The notes beneath the pieces were generated by a model, which was given only the letters and a program-made list of their open reading frames with translations, ran no database searches and had not been told where the DNA came from. A stretch of 6,085 nucleotides of DNA, from positions 1-6,085 of the forward strand of contig JAHIRR010000072.1 in the NCBI GenBank assembly GCA_018818505.1. Direction: 5' to 3'. Shown here one piece after another: positions 1-4,843 of this stretch. The stretch's first letter is position 1. The number at the start of each line of letters is the position of its first letter. This DNA comes from Candidatus Omnitrophota bacterium (GTDB lineage Bacteria > Omnitrophota > Koll11 > Gorgyraeales > Gorgyraeaceae). A program made the position numbers and the translations under genes.

Positions 1-172
1 TTCCCTGGGGTTTATTTTTGAGGCGTTCTAATATTGAAAGGGATATCTTTGCTTTATACTTACCGTACAACTCTAGCTCGTCTTCTTTTATTCCTATCTG
101 GCTGGCAATTTCAATAACAGGTTTTAGTTTTGCGGCTTGTGCTATCTCAAGGTCGCTTGGAACTTTTTTCAC
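1..172 (-). CDS. fhs: Formate-tetrahydrofolate ligase, N-terminal part (cut by window edge)
   Basis: Formate-tetrahydrofolate ligase makes 10-formyl-tetrahydrofolate from formate, THF and ATP in the cytoplasm. It feeds purine and formyl-Met synthesis and, in acetogens, the methyl branch of the Wood-Ljungdahl pathway. The 57 visible codons begin VKKVPSDLEIAQAA and continue with KEDELELYGKYKAKISL, the highly conserved start of this family (PSDLEIAQ.A...PI..IA...G...DELE.YG.YKAK). The nucleotide-binding region lies beyond the window. The start is GTG at 172: the ATG two bases upstream runs straight into TGA, and AAGGAGG sits five bases before the GTG. It lies 33 bases after yraN on the same strand and is probably co-transcribed with it. 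Family assignment is secure; only the fragment can be judged. Confidence 0.93.
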   Translation of the reverse strand, partial: MKKVPSDLEIAQAAKLKPVIEIASQIGIKEDELELYGKYKAKISLSILERLKNKPQG

Positions 173-177
173 ATGTT

Positions 178-184
178 CCTCCTT
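178..184 (-). promoter_or_regulatory. Ribosome binding site of fhs
   Basis: AAGGAGG on the minus strand, five bases before the GTG at 172. It decides the start of fhs, because the only nearby ATG (174-172) is followed directly by TGA. It lies immediately downstream of the short repeat at 189-228. Confidence 0.8.
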
Positions 185-188
185 CTTC

Positions 189-228
189 AAAGCCGAGGCT
201 GGACCTCAATACCTGTAGCGCGACGCTA
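189..228. repeat. Short palindromic repeat remnant at the yraN/fhs junction
   Basis: On the plus strand, 189-198 reads AAAGCCGAGG and 196-207 reads AGGCTGGACCTC. Both words occur in the 33-bp-arm palindrome at 4092-4167, one in each arm. Next to them, 216-228 is a small palindrome, TAGCG-CGA-CGCTA. The sequence spans the last codons and stop of yraN (tail residues SRYRY) and ends just before the fhs ribosome binding site. I infer a degenerate or rearranged member of the same repeat family; the shared words are visible, but the relationship is not proven. Confidence 0.5.
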
Positions 229-589
229 ACTCAAAGGCGTCCTTTATAAGTCTTATGTTCGGCGAACAGCTACCAACATCCTCAACACACACTACGTCAA
301 ATCTACAGTCCTTATCTTCAAGGCCATTGCTTTTTATATAGGAAAGAGCTGTTTTCGCGATCTGATTCTGTTTTCTCTTGTTAATGGTATGCTCTGGAGA
401 TACCGATGTTGCACTATTTATAGACCGGACTTCGATAAAAGAAACTACATCCTTATCATTACCTATTATATCTATTTCACCCACTTTTGTCTTGTAATTT
501 TTTCCAATTATTTTATAACCCTGCTTCTTCAAATATAAAAGCGCTAAATTTTCGCCCTTTTTTCCTATCGCCGCTCTCTCAAAAGTCAT
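206..589 (-). CDS. yraN: UPF0102 family protein YraN
   Basis: A 127-residue member of the UPF0102 (YraN) family, close to the usual family length of about 120. The family has a restriction-endonuclease-like fold and no firmly established function; nuclease activity or a role in DNA processing is only an inference. Visible features are the N-terminal GKKGENLALLYLKKQGY segment, the core GEID (37-40), FIEVR (51-55, with R where many members have K), and RFDVV (96-100). The protein ends IKDAFEL, usual for the family, followed by an extra ASRYRY whose codons fall in a small palindromic repeat (189-228). The ATG at 589 overlaps the end of rnhB by 11 bases and shows no clear Shine-Dalgarno sequence, so translation is probably coupled to rnhB. 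rnhB-yraN adjacency is common in bacteria. Confidence 0.92.
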   Translation of the reverse strand: MTFERAAIGKKGENLALLYLKKQGYKIIGKNYKTKVGEIDIIGNDKDVVSFIEVRSINSATSVSPEHTINKRKQNQIAKTALSYIKSNGLEDKDCRFDVVCVEDVGSCSPNIRLIKDAFELASRYRY

Positions 590-1238
590 TTTTTATAGGC
601 GCGAAACTTTTTCTATGGATCTGGCACGGGCCATGCGTCTTTATTGCCTCTATATGCGCCTTTGTGCCATAGCCCTTATGCCTTGAGAAACCATACTCAG
701 GAAATCTCTTGTGATAAGAGCTCATTATCCTGTCCCGGGTGACTTTGGCAATAATTGACGCTGCTGCTATTGAAAGGCTCTTCGAGTCCCCTTTTATGAT
801 CAGCACTGTGCGATACGGCAGGCCCGGGTCCATATTGCCGTCAACAAGCACATAAATATTTCTTCTTATTTGCGCCTCTTTTTTATTGTTCTCTCTGCAG
901 TATTTTTTGACGAGATCCTTAACAGCCTCTCTCATGGCTGAAAGAGTCGCGACGCGTATATTTTTCTTATCAATGAACTGATGGCCTTTTTTCCCTATAC
1001 CAAATACAGCCTTTTTTGAGATCTCGCGGAAACTCTTTTCTCTCTGAGCTGGCGTTATCTTTTTGGAATCGTCGACCCTCTCCCTGTATACAGGCAAACT
1101 AAATCTTTTTAGAGGGGATTTTCTCAGGCTCACTGCGCCTGCCACTACTGGTCCTGCCAGAGGGCCGCGGCCTGCCTCATCCAATCCGATTATCAAAGAC
1201 GCCCCATTAAGAAAGGCCTTTTTCTCCCAGAGGAGCAT
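579..1238 (-). CDS. rnhB: Ribonuclease HII
   Basis: RNase HII cuts the RNA strand of RNA-DNA hybrids and removes single ribonucleotides misincorporated in DNA. The 219 residues (from the ATG at 1238) carry the family blocks: [18 protein letters not shown] (catalytic D20, E21), DDSKK (56-60), VDG with D133, and [18 protein letters not shown] with D151, then HKGYGT near 188-192. All four acidic metal-binding residues are present. The start is uncertain. ATG at 1238 gives [12 protein letters not shown], which matches the usual N-terminus but has no good Shine-Dalgarno. A TTG at 1289 has AAGGA upstream and would add 17 basic residues, with an 83-base overlap with rplS. I prefer the ATG, which overlaps rplS by 32 bases. 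It belongs to the rplS-rnhB-yraN group. Confidence 0.93.
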   Translation of the reverse strand: MLLWEKKAFLNGASLIIGLDEAGRGPLAGPVVAGAVSLRKSPLKRFSLPVYRERVDDSKKITPAQREKSFREISKKAVFGIGKKGHQFIDKKNIRVATLSAMREAVKDLVKKYCRENNKKEAQIRRNIYVLVDGNMDPGLPYRTVLIIKGDSKSLSIAAASIIAKVTRDRIMSSYHKRFPEYGFSRHKGYGTKAHIEAIKTHGPCQIHRKSFAPIKNDF

Positions 1239-1596
1239 CTTCTTTTTGCTTAAACTCCCGATCTTCTTCGATCTTCGTGTGTTTTCCAACTTTTTTCCTT
1301 AAATAATACAGTTTGGCGCGCCTGACCTTGCCCTTTTTTACTACCTTTACAGAGTCGATCAGGGGCGAGTGCAATTGAAAGATCCTTTCAACGCCCTCAC
1401 CATAGGATATGCGCCTTACTGTAAAGGTCTGCCTGACTCCTGAACCCTTCTTTGCTATGCAGGTCCCCTCGTAGGCCTGAAGTCGAGTCTTATCGCCTTC
1501 TTTTATCTTAATAGACACCTTCAGCATGTCCCCCACATTAAAGCTGGGCACATTTTTTTTCATAAAATCTTTCTCTATATTCTCGATCTTGTTCAT
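1207..1596 (-). CDS. rplS: 50S ribosomal protein L19
   Basis: L19 lies at the 30S-50S interface and contributes to an intersubunit bridge. The 129 residues contain the family signature in order: [20 protein letters not shown] (about 19-38), [17 protein letters not shown], and near the end [15 protein letters not shown]. Most L19 proteins are 110-120 residues. The extra length is a short N-terminal leader ([11 protein letters not shown]) and a charged C-terminal tail after HTKI whose codons overlap the start of rnhB. The ATG at 1596 has AAGGGG four bases upstream. It is the last of the rpsP-trmD-rplS group, but 197 bases of repeat-rich sequence separate it from trmD, more than any other gap here, so separate transcription is possible. 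No convincing promoter was found. Confidence 0.97.
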   Translation of the reverse strand: MNKIENIEKDFMKKNVPSFNVGDMLKVSIKIKEGDKTRLQAYEGTCIAKKGSGVRQTFTVRRISYGEGVERIFQLHSPLIDSVKVVKKGKVRRAKLYYLRKKVGKHTKIEEDREFKQKEDAPLGEKGLS

Positions 1597-1637
1597 AAAA
1601 CCCCTTTCTTTTTCTTTAGCCGCATGTCAAAAAGATA

Positions 1638-1821
1638 CCACAGAGAACACAGAGATTTTTTATAATTCCCTCTGCGCACTCTATTAAACTTTAGTCAGTC
1701 AATGTTTACTTAACAAAACTCTTCTTTTTTTAAAACTAAAGCTGTCTTTATATCTTTTCTAAAAATACTTGAGCACACAGAGATCTTTTTAAATTATAGT
1801 TTTTCTCTGTGTCCTCTGTGG
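1638..1821. repeat. Inverted CACAGAG-type repeats spanning the trmD-rplS gap
   Basis: The 18-mer CCACAGAGAACACAGAGA (1638-1655) is matched in inverted orientation by 1804-1821, with 17 of 18 positions complementary. A third half copy, ACACAGAGATCTTTTT (1775-1790), lies between them in the same orientation as the first and can pair with 1804-1812 over 9 bp. Both same-orientation copies continue into an AT-rich stretch resembling TTTTTTATAATT. The right arm lies within trmD and encodes its tail (NHRGHRE). The rest of the region (about 1660-1770) is AT-rich and contains nothing else I can identify. Comparable CACAGAG-word repeats are familiar from intergenic regions of various uncultivated bacteria; their mechanism is not established. 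Confidence 0.8.
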
Positions 1822-2513
1822 TTTCTTTTTTTTAGCAGATCCGGCCTTTTCTTTTTCGTTGTCTTTAGAGACTCTTTCTTTCTCCATTCCTTTATTTTTT
1901 CATGATCACCTGATAAAAGCGCGTCAGGGACCTTCATGCCTTTATAGTCAGCAGGCCTTGTATATTGGGGATACTCCAGCGTGCCCTCTGAAAAGGACTC
2001 ATTCTCAGAAGAGTCTTCATTTCCCAGCGCGCCAGGTAAAAGCCTTGTAACAGCGTCTATGACCACCATTGCTGGAAGCTCTCCTCCTGTCAGGACATAA
2101 TCACCTATTGAGATCTCATCATCAACAAGGTGTTCCTGCACCCTCTCATCAATGCCTTCATAATGTCCGCAGAGCAAAATCATGTGCTCGTATCTGGACA
2201 GTTTCTTTGCCATCTTATGATCAAATGTCTTGCCCTTTGGATCCATCAGGACGACCATGGTCTTAAGTCTCCTGTCTTTGGTCTTTCGCCTGATATAATT
2301 GACCACTTCAAAGAAGGGCTCAACATTCATTACCATGCCAGGCCCGCCGCCAAAAGGCTTATCATCCACCTTCCGATGCTTATCTCTTGAAAATAATCTC
2401 AGATCTGTTATATCTATATCAACGACGCCTTTTTTCTGCGCCCGCTTTATAATAGACTCGCCCAGCACAGGATCAAACATCTTAGGAAATATGGTAACAA
2501 CATCTATACGCAT
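1794..2513 (-). CDS. trmD: tRNA (guanine37-N1)-methyltransferase TrmD
   Basis: TrmD methylates N1 of G37 in tRNAs that read CNN codons, using S-adenosylmethionine, and prevents +1 frameshifting. It acts as a SPOUT-fold homodimer in which a trefoil knot binds SAM. The 239 residues start MRIDVVTIFP, with DDKPFGGGPGMVM (50-62), LLCGHYEGIDERV (113-125), SIGDYVLTGGELPAMVVIDA (135-154) and the SFSEGTLEYPQYTRP segment (173-187). The C-terminal domain ends RPDLL, normal for the family. Two segments are odd. Residues 76-85 are encoded by four tandem heptamers, and the last residues (NHRGHREKL) come from a CACAGAG-type repeat that follows a run of eight A in the coding strand. The start is ATG at 2513; an upstream in-frame start would read through the hairpin and part of rpsP. 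No rimM or khpA lies between rpsP and trmD. Confidence 0.97.
   Translation of the reverse strand: MRIDVVTIFPKMFDPVLGESIIKRAQKKGVVDIDITDLRLFSRDKHRKVDDKPFGGGPGMVMNVEPFFEVVNYIRRKTKDRRLKTMVVLMDPKGKTFDHKMAKKLSRYEHMILLCGHYEGIDERVQEHLVDDEISIGDYVLTGGELPAMVVIDAVTRLLPGALGNEDSSENESFSEGTLEYPQYTRPADYKGMKVPDALLSGDHEKIKEWRKKESLKTTKKKRPDLLKKRNHRGHREKL
2259..2286. repeat. Four-unit heptamer array inside trmD
   Basis: On the plus strand four consecutive 7-base units read GGTCTTA, AGTCTCC, TGTCTTT, GGTCTTT (consensus NGTCTNN). They encode TrmD residues 76-85 (RKTKDRRLKT), between FFEVVNYIR and MVVLMDPKGK. This is a loop that varies in length and sequence in the family. The units are degenerate, so this could be an old array. 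Similar-sized arrays lie in prmC (4675) and prfA (5689). Confidence 0.65.
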
Positions 2514-2536
2514 GACCTTATATCGTACAAAATCGT

Positions 2537-2577
2537 TAAAGTAGACAAAACAGACAGTGACTGTTTTGTCTACTTTA
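2537..2577. repeat. Perfect 17-bp hairpin between rpsP and trmD
   Basis: The arms TAAAGTAGACAAAACAG (2537-2553) and CTGTTTTGTCTACTTTA (2561-2577) are perfectly complementary, with a 7-base loop. In the mRNA the first three bases of the 5' arm are the rpsP stop codon TAA, and the 3' arm ends 23 bases before the trmD start. The T-rich tract after it (ACGATTTTG) is too weak to call an intrinsic terminator with confidence. It may limit readthrough into trmD, protect the rpsP 3' end, or simply be an inserted palindromic repeat. Confidence 0.85.
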
Positions 2578-2817
2578 GAGGATGCCTTGCTTTTTGAGCA
2601 GGACACGCACGACCTCGGATGGCGTGGCGCCATTGCTTATCCAGTATTTGGCTTTTTCTTTATCGAGATTTATGACTGGCGGCTTCTTTGATGGATCGTA
2701 GTAACCTATCTCATCTATTGTCTTGCCGTCTCTTGAGCGTCTTTTGTCCGCCACAACGATCCTGCAATGCGGCTTTTTCTTTGTACCGAACCTCTTGAGC
2801 CTAATTCGTACTGCCAT
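2575..2817 (-). CDS. rpsP: 30S ribosomal protein S16
   Basis: S16 is an assembly protein of the 30S body and binds 16S rRNA. The 80 residues match the usual family length and open with MAVRIRLKRFGTKKKPHCRI, followed by VVADKRRSRDGK, IDEIGYYDPSKKPP and the C-terminal YWISNGATPSEVVRVLLKK. All of these are typical S16 blocks. The ATG at 2817 overlaps the murA stop by one base (TAATG), and its Shine-Dalgarno sequence lies in the last codons of murA, so translation is probably coupled to murA. A strong hairpin begins at its stop codon. Confidence 0.98.
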   Translation of the reverse strand: MAVRIRLKRFGTKKKPHCRIVVADKRRSRDGKTIDEIGYYDPSKKPPVINLDKEKAKYWISNGATPSEVVRVLLKKQGIL

Positions 2818-4082
2818 TATTCCTCCTTCTCTCGTTTTATTTTAGCTCCTAACTTTTCTAATTTATCTTCAATATTATGATAGCCCCTATCTATATGATA
2901 GATCCTGGATATCTCTGTTTTTCCTCTGGCAACCAAGCCTGCGAGTATCAATGCCGCGGACGCGCGAAGATCCGACGCCATTACTGGCGCGCCGCTGAGC
3001 CGCGTCGCGCCCTTCACAATAGCGCTTGGGCCTTCGAGAAACACCTGCGCGCCCATCCTCGCGAGCTCGCTCACATGCATGAACCTCTCAGGATATATCT
3101 TCTCAGTGATGACACTGATACCCTTTGTCGCTGTCATGAGCGCCATCATCTGCGCCTGCATATCAGTTGGAAAACCAGGATATGGCAAAGTCGCAACATC
3201 TACTGGCTTTAAAGAGCTTGACTTTTTGACGTGCAAGCCATCTTTGACCCTCGCGACTTTTACCCCAACGCCCTTTAATTTATCGACCAAGGCTCCCACG
3301 TGCTCTATCCTGGCATGTTTTATAAATATATCCCCTCCTGTAATAGCGCTCGCTATCATAAAGGTGCCTGCCTCGATCCTGTCGTAAATTACCGCGTGCT
3401 CTGCGCCATGAAGCGAGCGCACGCCCTCTATCTCTATGACAGGTGTTCCGCTTCCTTTTATCTTCGCGCCCATCTTAATAAGAAATTTCGCCAGATCATC
3501 TATCTCTGGCTCGCATGCGGCGCTTTCAATCACAGTCTTGCCTTTTGCAAGCGTAGAGGCTGTCATGAGATTTGCCGTTGCCAAAACACTTGAGCCGAAA
3601 TTTCCACCAAGGTACACGCGGCTGCCTCGAAGCTCTTTTGCATTCGCTATTATATAACCGTGTTCTATTTTTATATCAGCTCCTATTGAACGCAGCCCCT
3701 TTACGTGTAAATCAATAGGCCTCGGACCTATGACACATCCGCCAGGCATGGACACTTCCGCGTGTTTGAGTTTAGCTAATACAGGGCCAAGCACGCAGAT
3801 AGAGGCCCTCATTGTGCTCACCAGTTTATATGGCGCTGTGTAATTGGAATAGCCAGCTGGCTCCACAATAACAGTATCATCTTCCATCTCCACTTTTGCG
3901 CCTAGATAACGCATTATCTTGAGCATGGTATAGACGTCTCTTAATGGCGGCACATTTTTTATTATTGATTTCCCATCTGTTAAAAGCGTTGCCGCCAGAA
4001 TAGGGAGCGCCGCGTTCTTAGCGCCGCTCAGCTCAACGCTTCCTTTTAGCTTTACCCCGCCTTCTACAATAAACTTATCCAT
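2817..4082 (-). CDS. murA: UDP-N-acetylglucosamine 1-carboxyvinyltransferase
   Basis: MurA transfers enolpyruvate from PEP to UDP-GlcNAc, the first committed step of peptidoglycan synthesis, in the cytoplasm. The 421 residues fit the family. KNAALPILAATLL gives the substrate-contacting K22 and N23. The active-site loop MPGGCVIGPRPIDLH carries C116, the cysteine that fosfomycin alkylates, so a fosfomycin-sensitive type is expected. DRIEAGTF (234-241) and PGFPTDMQAQ (D307, likely the catalytic acid) are also present. Together these indicate an intact two-domain enzyme. The start is ATG at 4082, preceded by AGGGAGG. A longer reading from 4175 would only add residues translated from a palindrome, so I reject it. 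It sits between prmC and rpsP, with its ribosome binding site touching the base of the 33-bp hairpin, which could tune its translation. Confidence 0.98.
   Translation of the reverse strand: MDKFIVEGGVKLKGSVELSGAKNAALPILAATLLTDGKSIIKNVPPLRDVYTMLKIMRYLGAKVEMEDDTVIVEPAGYSNYTAPYKLVSTMRASICVLGPVLAKLKHAEVSMPGGCVIGPRPIDLHVKGLRSIGADIKIEHGYIIANAKELRGSRVYLGGNFGSSVLATANLMTASTLAKGKTVIESAACEPEIDDLAKFLIKMGAKIKGSGTPVIEIEGVRSLHGAEHAVIYDRIEAGTFMIASAITGGDIFIKHARIEHVGALVDKLKGVGVKVARVKDGLHVKKSSSLKPVDVATLPYPGFPTDMQAQMMALMTATKGISVITEKIYPERFMHVSELARMGAQVFLEGPSAIVKGATRLSGAPVMASDLRASAALILAGLVARGKTEISRIYHIDRGYHNIEDKLEKLGAKIKREKEE
2822..2828 (-). promoter_or_regulatory. Ribosome binding site of rpsP inside murA
   Basis: AAGGAGG on the minus strand, four bases before the rpsP ATG. 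It lies in the last codons of murA (KEE), whose TAA overlaps the ATG. This arrangement points to translational coupling of a ribosomal protein gene to a cell-wall gene. Confidence 0.8.
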
Positions 4083-4087
4083 ACGAT

Positions 4088-4094
4088 CCTCCCT
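4088..4094 (-). promoter_or_regulatory. Ribosome binding site of murA at the foot of a hairpin
   Basis: AGGGAGG lies five bases before the murA ATG at 4082 and fixes that start. Its first three bases belong to the 3' arm of the 76-base palindrome (4092-4167), so folding of the mRNA would put a long stem directly against the ribosome binding site. An effect on translation is inferred. Confidence 0.75.
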
Positions 4095-4167
4095 GGTCAA
4101 CTTCGGGCAAGGCTGGACCTCGGCTTTTTTAAAAGCCGAGGTCCAGCCTTGCCCGAAGTTGACCAGG
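4092..4167. repeat. Perfect 33-bp inverted repeat (76-base palindromic element) at prmC/murA
   Basis: The arms 4092-4124 and 4135-4167 are perfectly complementary over 33 bp, with the loop TTTTTTAAAA (the T and A runs can extend the stem further). The arms contain the words GGTCAACTTCGGGCAAGG and CTGGACCTCGGC. The element covers the last 22 codons and stop of prmC and ends at the murA ribosome binding site. No U-tract follows the stem, so it is not a classical intrinsic terminator. Perfect arms with no mismatch suggest recent insertion or active maintenance, as in palindromic repeats of the REP or MITE kind. No transposase is visible. Confidence 0.93.
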
Positions 4168-4843
4168 TTAAACAAACCACTCTGTCTATTCCTGCAAAAT
4201 CTTTCTTTACCCTATTTATCCTATATATACCCTTTGACTCAAATATATCTATTATCTGGCCTTTCTGACCAAAGCCTATCTCTAAGAATACAGAGCCTTT
4301 TTCTCTTAAATGCCCTGGCGCCTCATTTTCTATGCGCCTGTAAAAATCCAAGCCATCCTCTCCGCCATACAGGGCCCTCCTTGGCTCGCAGCGCACCTCT
4401 TCCTGCAGCCATTCAAAATCAGACTTTTTTACATACGGCGGGTTGCACACTATTATATCAAATTTTTCTCTTTTTTCCAATGGCAAAAAGTTAAAAAAAT
4501 CACCCTTGTAAAATGTGATATTTTTCTCAACTCCATGACGCATGGCATTTTCCTTTGCCACTTCAAGGCTAGCCTGCGAAATGTCTGTCGCAACTATTTC
4601 TACATCAGGAAGCGATCGCGCTAAACTGACAGCAATATTCCCACACCCAGTACACAAATCGAGAATTCTTGGGTGAGTATCGAGTATCGAGTATCGAGTA
4701 TCGACAAAATACAAAGTCTCATCCACAAGCATCCCCGTCTCCGGCCTCGGAATAAACACATCTTTATTCACGATAAAATCCAGGCCCATAAAATTGGCGC
4801 GGCCTTCTATATATTGAATTGGCTCTTTGAGCTGTGTATTCAC
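4097..4843 (-). CDS. prmC: Peptide chain release factor N5-glutamine methyltransferase (short form)
   Basis: PrmC (HemK) methylates the glutamine of the GGQ motif in release factors RF1 and RF2, using SAM, and so raises termination efficiency. The SAM-binding motif ILDLCTGCGN (60-69), the acidic ATDIS (85-89) and the glutamine-binding NPPY (134-137) are all present, as is FIPRPET (30-36). At 248 residues it is shorter than usual (about 280). It begins directly in the connector before the catalytic domain and lacks the N-terminal helical domain that helps bind the release factor. The frame upstream has no ATG, GTG or TTG before a stop at about 4961. The start is GTG at 4843, overlapping the prfA stop as GTGA. 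Residues 48-57 come from a heptamer array, and residues 227-248 are translated from the palindrome at 4092-4167. The native end was probably near VVCLT. Confidence 0.93.
   Translation of the reverse strand: MNTQLKEPIQYIEGRANFMGLDFIVNKDVFIPRPETGMLVDETLYFVDTRYSILDTHPRILDLCTGCGNIAVSLARSLPDVEIVATDISQASLEVAKENAMRHGVEKNITFYKGDFFNFLPLEKREKFDIIVCNPPYVKKSDFEWLQEEVRCEPRRALYGGEDGLDFYRRIENEAPGHLREKGSVFLEIGFGQKGQIIDIFESKGIYRINRVKKDFAGIDRVVCLTWSTSGKAGPRLLKKPRSSLARS
4675..4704. repeat. Perfect four-unit heptamer array (GAGTATC) inside prmC
   Basis: Four exact tandem copies of GAGTATC (4675-4702) are followed by two more bases of a fifth. They encode PrmC residues 48-57 (DTRYSILDTH), between LVDETLYF and the SAM-binding strand RILDLCTG. 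The exact identity of the units suggests a recent array. A gain or loss of one unit would shift the reading frame; only changes of three units (21 bases) keep it. Confidence 0.9.

Noticed and set aside
1290..1305. TTG at 1289 with AAGGA upstream as the rnhB start
   Set aside because: Kept as an alternative only: it would overlap rplS by 83 bases and add residues not typical of RNase HII, whereas the ATG at 1238 matches the family N-terminus.
1625..1630. TTGACA on the minus strand as a -35 box for rplS
   Set aside because: No acceptable -10 sequence lies 16-18 bases downstream; that stretch is AAAGAAAGGGG.
2514..2633. Longer trmD reading frame starting at 2633
   Set aside because: The added 40 residues are translated from the end of rpsP and the hairpin. 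MRIDVVTIFP at 2513 is the normal TrmD N-terminus.
2877..3657. Several plus-strand frames opposite murA
   Set aside because: All are antisense to a complete conserved enzyme, with no recognisable protein features.
4092..4167. Palindrome as an intrinsic terminator after prmC
   Set aside because: The stem is followed directly by the murA ribosome binding site, with no U-tract on the transcribed strand, and the T/A runs are in the loop.
4083..4175. Longer murA reading frame starting at 4175
   Set aside because: The added 31 residues come from the palindrome. MDKFIVEGG at 4082 is the usual start and has a strong ribosome binding site.
4675..4704. Heptamer array as a CRISPR or origin iteron cluster
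   Set aside because: The units are contiguous without spacers and lie inside a conserved coding region; no cas, dnaA or rep gene is nearby.
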